Positions 10,301 through 17,531 of a stretch of 36,789 nucleotides of DNA are shown in pieces; the first letter of the stretch is position 1, and each line of letters starts with the position of its first letter. Under the pieces are notes generated by a model. The model was not told where the DNA came from. It did not search any database and saw nothing but the letters and a program-made list of their open reading frames with translations. Origin of the DNA: Tannerella sp. (GTDB taxonomy: Bacteria; Bacteroidota; Bacteroidia; Bacteroidales; Tannerellaceae); contig JAISEJ010000176.1 in the NCBI GenBank assembly GCA_031264155.1, positions 1 to 36,789 of the forward strand, given 5' to 3'. Made by a program: the position numbers and the translations under genes.

Positions 10301-10302
10301 AG
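1384..10302 (+). CDS. Giant secreted repeat protein with T9SS type A C-terminal sorting domain
   Basis: ORF 1327..10302; ATG at 1384 gives a signal peptide MKKNLTNLIACAALMLLACGTAVGQ. C-terminus ...SDVVSIYNITGVLNKKMEIPEGVSKFTLERGAYVVTLKDGSIHKIIIR is typical of Por/T9SS tails. Beta-rich internal repeats (GxYIxRxGxGxDxIxSxGGHxxV). Confidence 0.9.
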   Translation: MKKNLTNLIACAALMLLACGTAVGQTYWGFGCDCNGGTYDVDDSFSYDDGLNINGNRYTYYFEYPVPASGRPTFGGHNTSSPYPSANTTLYWDSSDNLMVIQWHWTGGCTNEYPLGTCIAWNWTLQIDREEHVSYPTNLYPSQYHCKSGYVKRTDGHLTQNPTHTHGIITVNVNSVAACGSTHFGWLYWGSPTWGHYGYTYDPLTFDWISNSSNDGQHALTNNEGHFILTNNVNMRLKGSPQFRTSPSNIPLDKQYLKFGSGYSIRFDQTFSGTSTAVVSGQQSHLAADIGTGNTIGLWEGTLFPLTFVNGGTLLLGPKGDDQDLIFLKPGGGTISVKNYFCCSSSDTDPLWEHHGIHFNVGGITNTSASQINIENECIVACGTNDIAVYNDNAWLILDGDQLPNLWKGNVLASAWGHVRIDTIVTANTDAKTHEIRSHNNALTFMNNFSVTNSHDEAHEYYHVDGDCCESYISAGGTQSYTFTGIGGKLDMVTATGTIEMAETFNFAGKGNNNKLNMLGDGGIKIDGADTVKTIDEGHARFYSESGPIWMGSTLEHLQEGTVNGDKGLTLWANGDVYCPPYPLVCMPGGYVRVDGSISSTNTGFGLDTIRSFKDSVNLNSGIAYSGENGKLWIDGHLSVNIKGKHDGTNPDLPTGIVLGAARGGNEGVYIHRTGAGSDSIHSKGGHIYVSDPFTYWQNLLLTGSSNGLTLFAEGACDAVTCDNPSIPIHGYIALDSSVTTKNSDEGYVLIKSLNDHVTLGHGMVHEGINGNLDIFGNKYVDIKDGYNSGKEQSTNPDITLPAVLDSIGLYIYRNGTGNDNIISDAGHIYIYKSLTYDQAVAANGGSGLTVNAQGDCVTAVDCYGQVGGFVKIDSAVTTTNIGNGFTVIKSDNHYVEMNGGFVHTGVDSSLLVSGKTKVDINNAYPADYFHSAISSAIPVPGISGQREGVYILRTGTGSDTIISSGGHVNVTDPFFYEQKQNVSTTSGLAILAEGACEVVLPCGELGYVWLQNDVWTKNVSEGPTTIQSNNHYVRIGEDSRNPDHTGARFTHLGVSGNLNILAKGESGACGPICDNIEWTLWEHYNNIPHSGRSYVWIGNDVKITMDGTNGTGIDGNAVIRSYNDVVNMDDSVTFTDANGANFLVDGEYGIRTLGPTALTNNKYTPSPANGLTIGTTSGYATAGQGFVTYLSQSGYVDFGKAPDISDEANFNTPFLYTAGESENALLIEGDFRVFFGDSTTITMGRSTSPSTVFGNAKIYSPEGWIKFADTLGYTGTEGNLIIYANGTNASTRSDLLQTLGCIDHAGFILFDSITKISYPNQLDMGITWIHSSNDDVVIGDMFTYESGEPASHPYENGEFIMQAGQDIYGKSFDDTIHFIQRGDSSILLEAQKTIRLQQMLYIDREKALQGDITFKAGYPTFAEPADAMAPHEASFRDYMPSAMLIKDNATGYWNPGDCGTHDYINRYEGHDTGSDIWFEGRVWLDLTQSTKPNNNIKTTFRAFNSIFIDSTFVYEQYVSEGGDILLFAETGNIEAAVTRQDASEFPTTGYIADDTVRFDIQNIDFNKEIRIQAGNQVWDGDEDDQPTNLLTCWKKGDVVGAEYNGNILYNKPFIMDNRGKGYTILSAARDIETQVMAPFIFTYNGGHQASGDLDVTAGRHIETHAMMQFNYPDDENQANVTLEAGRLDTTDMIASNALCKTIEEGTTLADINGDAFNPDVRTGGKPDGNPAINNEFAAGGKGHGSILLFDSLEFNYDGAGTVLLVAENGNIESDPYLHKTPGGPANPGQGGNTGNWGNGYNTLSSLDPIQHDAQLTFNHGGSGITQLKAIDIKLHDKISYLATQQANKKNGQFYITAYDSVLTRNLQYENHTDTGSVFITTAKYKSTLCDVVEYDCALGGPGIHQGHIVLGYGADCDNENMNDSIIFDYNRLGTNNATTGGNIHILAGFEGFERNRITGKPNSTELFKDDKTGMDKDKGKGYGGNITFDYTEFYMPTGSGTTGGFTEIRTPNGNIWGKDSILYRGVNGDFLVDAGQGSTDDLRAIRWRSMEGALCIGGSEDILNTDIKDNCGDTALWRTGNIMMKGATLNFGKPSTTAVGTGNAIFRTREGFIDTYDAFTVDSMAGNLLKYAGMENTIERRKNNWGDVSERDFRYTPVKESGSVFFGADDNVMLNYGNSNLDYWNYGDKTTGSPGNPGNYDITGFRGHKLNNVNNPYYYTSYEGYIEDLCYATFNVNVDGYMFYRNDYNPRRNLHLLYRGCEGSDCSGLTGDCKTTSNGARDLAFNFDEDIQGAKVQSGGLAVVASNYIDLFTKFTYRGGEGSGLGAVPGMNNLHGESVSGYGLYIKSQYNGEGNNHPEKRRATCENCDGTSSWPIGGGTSIAIPEMTYIGFHDDARIHTNNQKSLLEAPVIEFFGHAELDSETEKGSKTKITLKGDSLIFHDSVIFDGTSIDLTPFTTDATQRANDMRYGVINDRGNTANYSFYGPAIEMEDRVLPVIELGYQRCTEPGTAPNLAPNVRSMNGKERTPAVGGDVIVAFKHGYSMPIFNSVVANNARISFISDSLDGVTGGEYIDAFIRTDLLRIRNKVEFYTDPQQPINRSGKFVMATPAQMDDQMVDPGMYTRHLHTEPGSELSIPGEDSLIVVATTVVGGYGEIHENVFVKANATLAPGFASLMEGDCQTPYHQGKLTIHNLQMEKDAVLRISINYATCVQENGEVVSCMQTDLLEVQDTVFFTEGKVPLTVLPETETLLPGCYLFMTYGDSLGVSREYVKNFVLTTQRYKDSYYTLDFSEAGKVYLCVTEFPIPEVQRYVDLPAVEGVTTVPGPRRHYVKGNKNFTFTATFTGAPLKVTATGFYSGWILDLDNTAKILGNNYYEYTIYQVVEPWTVYIGPDASTVSNEFVTGKQRVWAYRNTLYINSEKSDVVSIYNITGVLNKKMEIPEGVSKFTLERGAYVVTLKDGSIHKIIIR
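3380..4640 (+). repeat. About 420-bp (about 140-aa) internal repeats in the giant protein, three clear copies
   Basis: GVYIHRTGAGSDSIHSKGGHIYV (~3385), GLYIYRNGTGNDNIISDAGHIYI (~3808), GVYILRTGTGSDTIISSGGHVNV (~4228), each followed by GL(T/A)xxAxGxC... and TTKN/TTTN/WTKN...IKS/IQS. Confidence 0.75.
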
Positions 10303-10338
10303 CGCACCCCGGCTTCACAGGGGAACAGAATACTTTTG

Positions 10339-10374
10339 AGGATCCCGGAGCGTGAGTTTCGGGATTCTTTTTTT
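10339..10374 (+). terminator. Rho-independent terminator after the giant gene
   Basis: agGATCCCGgagcgtgagttTCGGGATTCTTTTTTT. Confidence 0.75.
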
Positions 10375-10457
10375 GCGTCGTTGCCGGGAGTGTTTCTTGA
10401 AAGCCTTTTTTGAAGCGTCCCGTCGTTTTCAATCGGGATTTTTATTATTTTTGCGCC

Positions 10458-11180
10458 ATGATTAAATATAAGGAAATAGACGGGGGCGATTTGGGCGTTA
10501 TTCTTCTGCGGCGTAATCCCCGTGCCCGCCGGTATACATTGAGGGTTTGCGACGGCCGTATTTATGCGACGACGCCTCCGCGGGGCAGCGAGCGGGAGGT
10601 GCTGTCGTTCCTGGCCCGGAAACATGACCTCCTGCTCCGGATGCTGCAAAAATCGCCCGGACGCATGACGCTTGACGAAAACACGGAGCTGCGCTCCCTG
10701 ACATTCCGACTACAGGTAAGGCGCAGTTCGCTTGATAATTTCTACGTTGCCGCGAAGGATGGCGTCCTGCAGATTTCATGTCCGCAGCAAACGGATTTTC
10801 ACGATGAACGGACGCAGCAGTCATTATGGAAAATCGTAGAAGATGCGCTTCGGCATGAGGCAAAACGCGTGTTGCCCGTGCGGTTGAGCGCTTTGGCCGG
10901 GAAACACGGATTCCGCTATACGGCGGTGAAGATTAACAGTAGCCGCACGCATTGGGGCAGTTGCACTTCGCTGAAGAATATCAATCTGTCCCTGTCCGTC
11001 ATGTTATTGCCGGAACATCTTGTCGATTATGTGCTGTTACATGAGTTGTGCCATACGGTTGAGATGAATCACGGCGACAGATTTTGGTCGCTGATGGACA
11101 AGATTACGGACGGAAAAGCCGCCGCATATCGCGGGGAGCTTCGCCGTCACAGGCTTTTGGCTTTTGTGAAAGTTCCGTAA
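10458..11180 (+). CDS. YgjP/M48-like metallopeptidase (DUF45)
   Basis: MIKYKEIDGGDLGVILLRRNPRARRYTLRV..., SSRTHWGSC, HELCHTVEMNHGDRFW zinc motif. Track start is 10410; 10458 is the more likely start. Confidence 0.85.
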   Translation: MIKYKEIDGGDLGVILLRRNPRARRYTLRVCDGRIYATTPPRGSEREVLSFLARKHDLLLRMLQKSPGRMTLDENTELRSLTFRLQVRRSSLDNFYVAAKDGVLQISCPQQTDFHDERTQQSLWKIVEDALRHEAKRVLPVRLSALAGKHGFRYTAVKINSSRTHWGSCTSLKNINLSLSVMLLPEHLVDYVLLHELCHTVEMNHGDRFWSLMDKITDGKAAAYRGELRRHRLLAFVKVP

Positions 11181-11200
11181 CCGGTGTCGTCAGGGGGCTT

Positions 11201-12067
11201 TCACCCTACTTCGATGACCAGATAATTGCTTAAGCTCCAGAATTTGTCGGCATCTTCTATTTCTAACGTGAGGTTTCCTTCGGCGTCTTTGAAGTAATTG
11301 TATGAGCCTTCAGGATGACTGGTTTTTATTTTCGCTTTTGACGCATAGAGCTGTATGGCGGTAACCTGTCGTTTGTCGATCGCTATGAAGTAGTCTTTAT
11401 TGAAATCTTCCTGCAGCGCTTTTGACTTGGAGAATAGTCCGCCTCCCGAAAGAATTTTCTGTTCTTTCAGTTCTTTTTTTGTCCCGAAACAAAAATAAAC
11501 GGTATTCAGGGCTTTGTCCTGGTTGTTGATGCGTATACTCTGGCTTTCGTTGACGTCTTTGAGGATTCCTATATCCGTATTAAGCCCCTCCACTTTGTCG
11601 GATAGCTGCGTTATTTGCAGGTCTTTACGGTCCAAGTCGCGTTGCAGTTTCACAATCATCTCCGTTTTTTCGGTAATATCATTTGTGAGGCGGTCGATCG
11701 TTTTTTGTAATGCGGATGAGCGAACATTGCCCGCGTCTAATTTTTTCTGAAGTTCCGACAGTTTTTGCTTGTTTTGCTTCAGCGTCTCCGCGATTGCATT
11801 CATATTGTTTTTCATCTGTTCGCGCCTTGAACCGGTAAGTTCCGAATCTTTCCGTATGTCGAGAAAGTTCTCGGTATCCCGTATGGATTTGATATCGTCT
11901 TCGATCGCATTTAAAATGCTTAGCATTTCATCCATTTCCGCTTCGCTTTTCTTGATATGAAGTTTCAATGAATCATTTTCCACTTTTGTTTTTTTATAAT
12001 CGGAAGAATATTCCGCACACGACGTAAATGCGATTATACACGCACATACTGCTAAAACCTTTTTCAT
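11201..12067 (-). CDS. Putative lipoprotein with coiled-coil region, unknown function
   Basis: MKKVLAVCACIIAFTSC lipobox-like start; heptad-rich K/L/E region. Confidence 0.75.
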   Translation of the reverse strand: MKKVLAVCACIIAFTSCAEYSSDYKKTKVENDSLKLHIKKSEAEMDEMLSILNAIEDDIKSIRDTENFLDIRKDSELTGSRREQMKNNMNAIAETLKQNKQKLSELQKKLDAGNVRSSALQKTIDRLTNDITEKTEMIVKLQRDLDRKDLQITQLSDKVEGLNTDIGILKDVNESQSIRINNQDKALNTVYFCFGTKKELKEQKILSGGGLFSKSKALQEDFNKDYFIAIDKRQVTAIQLYASKAKIKTSHPEGSYNYFKDAEGNLTLEIEDADKFWSLSNYLVIEVG

Positions 12068-12101
12068 AATTGTTTTATATTAAATGGTTCAATTTTTATT
12101 G

Positions 12102-12785
12102 TCACTTTCCCGGACGCTCTCTGCCTCCGAGTATTATGACAAATTCGCCTTTCGGCTCTTTTGTCGAAAAACAGTTTATTACATATTCGAGACTGCCGTG
12201 TATCGTTTCCTCAAAACGCTTCGATATTTCGCGCGAAACGGAAACGGGACGATCTTTGCCGCACGCATCGGACAGTTGAACGAGCGTTTTCACCAACCGA
12301 AACGGCGATTCGTAGATGACGGTCGTCCGTTCCTCCTCTGCAATTTCGTTGAGGCGCGTTTGGCGGCCTTTTTTTGCAGGAAGGAATCCCTCAAAACAAA
12401 ACCGGTCGTTCGGCAATCCCGATACGACTAATGCCGGAACAAAGGCCGTTGCCCCCGGAAGACACTCTATTTCAATGCCTTTCCGTACACATTCGCGTAC
12501 AAGTAAGAATCCGGGATCCGAGATGGCCGGCGTTCCGGCATCGGAAACAAGGGCGATGTTTTCGCCGGCCCTGATACGCTCCGCAATCTGTTCGACCGTT
12601 TTATGCTCGTTGAATTTATGATGCGACTGCAACCGGTTTTGTATTTCGTAATGATTCAGTAAAACGCTTGTTGTCCGCGTATCTTCGGCCAATATCAGGT
12701 CGACTTCTTTCAGCGTGCGGATAGCCCTGCATGTAATGTCTTCGAGGTTTCCTACCGGCGTCGGGACAACAAAAAGCTTTGCCAT
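12102..12785 (-). CDS. rsmI: 16S rRNA (cytidine(1402)-2'-O)-methyltransferase
   Basis: MAKLFVVPTPVGNLEDITCRAIRTLKEVDLILAEDTRTT, SDAGTPAISDPG, PGATAFVPALVVSGLP. Confidence 0.95.
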   Translation of the reverse strand: MAKLFVVPTPVGNLEDITCRAIRTLKEVDLILAEDTRTTSVLLNHYEIQNRLQSHHKFNEHKTVEQIAERIRAGENIALVSDAGTPAISDPGFLLVRECVRKGIEIECLPGATAFVPALVVSGLPNDRFCFEGFLPAKKGRQTRLNEIAEEERTTVIYESPFRLVKTLVQLSDACGKDRPVSVSREISKRFEETIHGSLEYVINCFSTKEPKGEFVIILGGRERPGK

Positions 12786-12787
12786 TA

Positions 12788-13903
12788 TTACAAAAATCTT
12801 ATCTCTAATACTTTAATAAAATCCTTAACGACAGGATTACTGAAATCCCAGTGTAATTTTTCTTCCAGAAACAGGATCGAATCTTTGTATGATTCCATGT
12901 TGTTAAGGATTGAAATTACCCTGTTCATAACCTCCTCATTCCCCCGGAACAGTTCGCGGCGGTAGCGGAAACGGTCGTTCACATTGAATGCTTTTCGCAG
13001 GTCGGATAAGACTCTCCTTTCCATTGTATCGTTCAGGGACGGAGGAGCGCTTCCTTCGGGCGGAATACCGGCGGCGGGAATATTTTGAATTTTAGATTCC
13101 GGCGCTTTCGGCGCTCCTGTCAGTTCCTTGCCGACAAGCGGCGGCCATACCGGTGCGTTTCCTTTTGAATTCACAGGTATGGTAATCGTCGATTTTTCCG
13201 TCGTTTTTGCCGATTCCGCAGCAGATGGTCTCGGAGGCCTGACTATCCCGGATACTCCTCTTTCCGGAGAAGCCTGTTCCGTAACCTTCCCGGTCCCGGC
13301 AGGAGCAAGATCTTTCGGCATGGGCCTTGCCGGTCTCTTTACCGTTGGAAGTCTGTCCGTCGGCATTTCAATCGGATTTTCTATGATTTTAGTCGCCGGC
13401 TTCCCAGGTATGTCATGCGTCTGTTTCGCGGTTGGCGTTCCTGTTTCGGGAAGCGTTTCGGGCAAGGCTTCATTAGGAAGTTTTTTCGCATCCTTTGCGG
13501 TTTCTTCTTTAAGCAGACCCAGACGGCTTAGGAAGGAAACTTTTTTAAGCGATTCTTCACTCTGTCCGGCGATGGGTTTCTTTGCGGGAGCCTTTTCGGG
13601 CGTCAATCCGGTTGCAGGCGTGGACGGATCGGTTGTTGCAGTCGACGAGACGGGATCTCCGATATTTCGCATTTGCCGGTGTATGGATAATATCAAGGCT
13701 TGATGCTTCTTCATCTGTGAAGCAAACATTTCGACCTGATCCGCCTCGAGCAGGTGGAAATCGCTTTGAATCTTCTGCATCAGGTCAAACGCCTGACTGA
13801 AAAAAGATACGGGATATATTTCCGAATCTTTCATGCTATCCGTTAAATCGCTTAATAGCCGGACGTCGGATATTATTTGTTTTAGTCTGTCATTATTCGC
13901 CAT
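12788..13903 (-). CDS. Hypothetical protein, Pro/Lys/Thr-rich linker with a conserved-looking C-terminus
   Basis: 371-aa ORF between rsmI and the helicase gene; central low-complexity region. Confidence 0.7.
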   Translation of the reverse strand: MANNDRLKQIISDVRLLSDLTDSMKDSEIYPVSFFSQAFDLMQKIQSDFHLLEADQVEMFASQMKKHQALILSIHRQMRNIGDPVSSTATTDPSTPATGLTPEKAPAKKPIAGQSEESLKKVSFLSRLGLLKEETAKDAKKLPNEALPETLPETGTPTAKQTHDIPGKPATKIIENPIEMPTDRLPTVKRPARPMPKDLAPAGTGKVTEQASPERGVSGIVRPPRPSAAESAKTTEKSTITIPVNSKGNAPVWPPLVGKELTGAPKAPESKIQNIPAAGIPPEGSAPPSLNDTMERRVLSDLRKAFNVNDRFRYRRELFRGNEEVMNRVISILNNMESYKDSILFLEEKLHWDFSNPVVKDFIKVLEIRFL

Positions 13904-13963
13904 ATTTCGATCCTATATTTTGCAATAATACAAATAAAATGTTGTGCAAACGCAGTTTATCCG

Positions 13964-13971
13964 CAAAGGTA
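13964..13971 (-). promoter_or_regulatory. Bacteroidetes -7 box candidate
   Basis: TACCTTTG on the minus strand upstream of the 371-aa CDS; no clear -33. Confidence 0.35.
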
Positions 13972-14009
13972 TGGTATATTTTTATTAAAAACGAAATAAT
14001 TTGAAAGAA

Positions 14010-15431
14010 TTAATCGTTATTGTTTTCTCCCAACCTCCAGTTGACCGGATAAAGGCGCTTTGTCGCGCGCGTAAAGGCGGTGTAGAGCCATCGGTAGAAG
14101 TCTTCGCCCAACATATCGCCCGTCACATACCCGACATCGAGGAACACGTTACTCCATTGTCCGCCTTGCGCTTTGTGACAAGTGACGGCGTATGCGTATT
14201 TCACCTGTACGGCGTTAAAATAAGGATCTTCTTTGATTTTTTTCATGCGTTCGGACTTGGCGCGTATGTCCGCGTAATCTTCGGCTACGGACAGAAACAG
14301 TTTGTCGCTTAGCTCTCTGGTCAATGCGGGAGCCTGGCTTTGAAGCGTGTCTAATAATATTTTCAGTTCCATTTCCGCGTCATAATCGTCGAAACGTACT
14401 AAAACATTGCAGAAACGAAAGCCGTGCATCTCTTCCGTGTGTCTCACGCGCAGCACCTGTATGATCTCCCCGTTTGCAATAAAATCGTGATCCTTCTGTT
14501 CGTTGCCCCAGAAATAATTGTTTTTGACAACCATCAACCTGTCTCCCGATGAAATTTCTTCTTCACGGTACAGGATGCGGTTCCGAATGCCATTGTTATA
14601 GATGTTGGCATTTTTGTTCGAGCGGCATATTACCATCGTATCGTCAATACCGTCGCGGGCGTATGCCGATGAAATTTCTTCTATCAGTTCGCTACCGTTG
14701 ATTTTTTTTATGTCAGTGAAACGATTCGTCGTGATTTTGGGATAGATGTCGATCTTGCCGTTGCGTAGCGCTTCCCGTATGTTTGTGGCATTAAAAAGTA
14801 TGCCCGAATCATTCTGTTGGCGAACGACCTGCGTGAGCTGTATTTCGGTGACGTGCAAGTCGTAGCGTTGCAGGTATTCGGCGCTGAGCGCGGGACTGTA
14901 GGCGAGGGACACCGGAGGGAGCTGCGCGGAATCGCCCATGAGGATCAGCCGGCAATTTTCGCCGCTATATGTATAATGTATAAGGTCGTCGAGCAACCGC
15001 CCGCTTCCGAAGACGGCGATTCCGGTGCTTTCGTTCGATATCATGGAAGCCTCGTCAACGATGAAAATCGTGTCTTTATGGAGATTGTCCATGAGTGTAA
15101 AACCGGAAAAATCGTTGGAGAAACCCTTTTGGCGGTATATTTTTTTGTGTATTGTGAAAGCGCTGTGGGATGCGTATTCCGAAAAAACTTTGGCGGCTCT
15201 GCCGGTGGGGGCCATAAGAATCGTTTTTTGTTTTAGCGAGTCCATCATTTTTACGGTTGCACCGAGCATGGTCGTCTTGCCTGTCCCGGCATATCCTTTC
15301 AGGAGCAAAACCCTGTTCCGCTCGCCTGAGAGCAGGAATCCAGACAAAATTTGCAGGGCGGAAGCCTGTTCGGAAGTCGGTTCGAAAGGGAAGAACGACA
15401 GTATCTTTTTTAGGGCAAAATCGGCTATCAT
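14010..15431 (-). CDS. RecD/Dda-like ATP-dependent helicase (AAA, UvrD_C_2)
   Basis: LLLKGYAGTGKTTMLG Walker A, FIVDEASMIS Walker B, GDSAQLPPV, YAVTCHKAQGGQWSNVFLD; MIADFALKK start at 15431. Confidence 0.9.
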   Translation of the reverse strand: MIADFALKKILSFFPFEPTSEQASALQILSGFLLSGERNRVLLLKGYAGTGKTTMLGATVKMMDSLKQKTILMAPTGRAAKVFSEYASHSAFTIHKKIYRQKGFSNDFSGFTLMDNLHKDTIFIVDEASMISNESTGIAVFGSGRLLDDLIHYTYSGENCRLILMGDSAQLPPVSLAYSPALSAEYLQRYDLHVTEIQLTQVVRQQNDSGILFNATNIREALRNGKIDIYPKITTNRFTDIKKINGSELIEEISSAYARDGIDDTMVICRSNKNANIYNNGIRNRILYREEEISSGDRLMVVKNNYFWGNEQKDHDFIANGEIIQVLRVRHTEEMHGFRFCNVLVRFDDYDAEMELKILLDTLQSQAPALTRELSDKLFLSVAEDYADIRAKSERMKKIKEDPYFNAVQVKYAYAVTCHKAQGGQWSNVFLDVGYVTGDMLGEDFYRWLYTAFTRATKRLYPVNWRLGENNND

Positions 15432-15531
15432 AAAAAAAAATGAAATTATTTTGGCGATAAAGATAGTTATTAAAATATTCTTTTTTATATTTGCAGGACG
15501 AATTAAGTTTAAAATACAATATGAAATCATT

Positions 15532-16164
15532 ATGAAACCCGTACTTAGAATTTTACTATTAGTAGCTATTGGAGTTCTTGTTTACATGTGCATACAAAGT
15601 ATCTTGACCCCTATTGACTTTGAAAACCAAGAGAAAGCCCGCAAGGCGGTTATTTCAGAACGTTTAATAGAGATACGCAATGCCCAGATCGGATATAAAA
15701 ATGCACATGGCATTTATGCGGCTAATTTTGAGGAACTTCAGAAGTTCCTTAATGAAACGAAAATCCCTTTCCTGATCAAGGAAGGCGAGTTGACGGACGA
15801 ACAACTTAAAAGCGGAATGACGGAACAGGAAGCCGTTAAGAAAGGTATTATCCGACGTGATACGAATTGGGTCCTTGCGAAAGACACGCTTCTCGGACCG
15901 GGCTACGATGTTGCATCAATCGGCAAAGTGCCGGGGTTTGAGAATTATACGTTCGACCTTGATACGGCTACGATAAGTTCTTCATCCGGTTATACGGTTC
16001 CCGTATTTCAATGTGCCGTTCCTTATGACGTATATCTTGGCGACCTTGACAAGCAATTACTTTTTAATCTTAAAGAGAAAATGACGAAGATGAACCGTTA
16101 TGCCGGACTTCGCGTAGGTTCGGTTACGGAAATCAATAATAACGCCGGAAACTGGGAATTATAG
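15532..16164 (+). CDS. Hypothetical protein with N-terminal membrane anchor
   Basis: MKPVLRILLLVAIGVLVYMCIQSILTPIDFENQEKARKAVISERLIEIRNAQIGYKNAHGIYAANFEEL...; the track ORF 15025..16164 overextends 5'. Confidence 0.75.
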   Translation: MKPVLRILLLVAIGVLVYMCIQSILTPIDFENQEKARKAVISERLIEIRNAQIGYKNAHGIYAANFEELQKFLNETKIPFLIKEGELTDEQLKSGMTEQEAVKKGIIRRDTNWVLAKDTLLGPGYDVASIGKVPGFENYTFDLDTATISSSSGYTVPVFQCAVPYDVYLGDLDKQLLFNLKEKMTKMNRYAGLRVGSVTEINNNAGNWEL

Positions 16165-16174
16165 GAATATTACC

Positions 16175-17002
16175 ATGATAATACGTGTTCCCGACACGCT
16201 GAATGCAGATCATTCGGAAAAATATAATGTATCCATCCGGCTATGGCCGGGTGGACTTTCTTTTTCCGGCTATATGCCGTCGGAGATAGACAGTTTCTTT
16301 ACCGATACGGTTTTATTGGACGGGAATGCGCCATTGGTTCAATCGCTGAAAGAGATCTTTTTCGACAATGAATGTTTATCATACGTATACAATTCGTTGT
16401 ATGTGATTTCCGTTTCGGGAAAATATACGCTGGCGCCTGACAGCGTTTTTTTCGAAAAAAATAAAGATTTACTGTTTTCTTATTGTTTTCAGCCCGGCGA
16501 AAACCGGAGAACGCTGTTTCAACCGCTAACGCCATTCGGTTCATCGTTGTTGTTCGACATGGACAATGAGGCTTATGAATTTATGATTCGTTCGCTCGTC
16601 AATCCCCGGTTTATCCATTCGCTGTCTCCCTTGCTGTTGTCGTGGCGGAAAAAGAGCCTTGCCTGTTATCCTAAACAGATCTACGTCGTCGTACATGATG
16701 CGACGCTGGATATCGTATGCTTCGAACATGGCGAAATATTATTCGTAAACTCGTTTCATCATGAAACGGAAAGCGATATTATCTATTTTATCATGTATGT
16801 CTGTAAACAGCTTTCGGTGAACCAGCTTGAAGATTCTCTTTCTTTTTGCGGCGATAAGATTTTGTGCCGGAAGATTATGCCGGTTATCAAAAATTATATA
16901 GCGCAGGTTGATTTTTTATCGTCTAAAATAGAACAGTACCGGATAGCGCTCGATCAGGAAATGTATATTGATGTGAAAACTTTGATAGAATGCGGATTAT
17001 AA
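16175..17002 (+). CDS. DUF3822-like protein
   Basis: 275 aa, immediately upstream of and overlapping rsmD; family assigned from recalled Bacteroidetes gene order and sequence style. Confidence 0.65.
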   Translation: MIIRVPDTLNADHSEKYNVSIRLWPGGLSFSGYMPSEIDSFFTDTVLLDGNAPLVQSLKEIFFDNECLSYVYNSLYVISVSGKYTLAPDSVFFEKNKDLLFSYCFQPGENRRTLFQPLTPFGSSLLFDMDNEAYEFMIRSLVNPRFIHSLSPLLLSWRKKSLACYPKQIYVVVHDATLDIVCFEHGEILFVNSFHHETESDIIYFIMYVCKQLSVNQLEDSLSFCGDKILCRKIMPVIKNYIAQVDFLSSKIEQYRIALDQEMYIDVKTLIECGL

Positions 17003-17526
17003 GCGGTATATACGGCCGTCACAGGTTTCAGGTTCCTTCGTCGTTTAAAGTCCGCCCTACAACGGATTTTGCGAAAGAAAATCTGTTTAATGTATTGTCC
17101 AATCTGATTTGTTGGGACGGTTTGGATGCGCTTGATTTATTTGCCGGTACAGGAAGTATCTCGTTTGAAATGCTCTCAAGGGGTTGCCGTTCGGTGACGG
17201 CCGTAGAGCAAGACAAAGTCCATGCCGGATTTATTGCAAAAGTGACTAAAGAATTGAAAACGGATGCGTTATCTCTCATTCGCGGCGATGTATTGCGTTT
17301 CCTGAATGTCGCCAAGGAAAATTCTTTCGATTTCATATTTGCCGACCCGCCTTATACGTTGAGTTCCTTGCCGGATATTCCCCGTATCGTTATAGAGAAA
17401 AACATCCTGCGGGAAGGCGGCATATTTGTGATGGAACATTCCAAAAACAACGACTTTTCGACTATCCCCTTTTTCAATCAGCGTCGCGTATACGGCGCCG
17501 TGAATTTCAGTATTTTTATAGCATGA
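16990..17526 (+). CDS. rsmD: 16S rRNA (guanine(966)-N(2))-methyltransferase
   Basis: MRIISGIYGRHRFQVP..RPTTDFAKENLFNVL, DLFAGTGSISFEMLSRGC, FADPPY. Confidence 0.93.
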   Translation: MRIISGIYGRHRFQVPSSFKVRPTTDFAKENLFNVLSNLICWDGLDALDLFAGTGSISFEMLSRGCRSVTAVEQDKVHAGFIAKVTKELKTDALSLIRGDVLRFLNVAKENSFDFIFADPPYTLSSLPDIPRIVIEKNILREGGIFVMEHSKNNDFSTIPFFNQRRVYGAVNFSIFIA

Positions 17527-17531
17527 AACCG

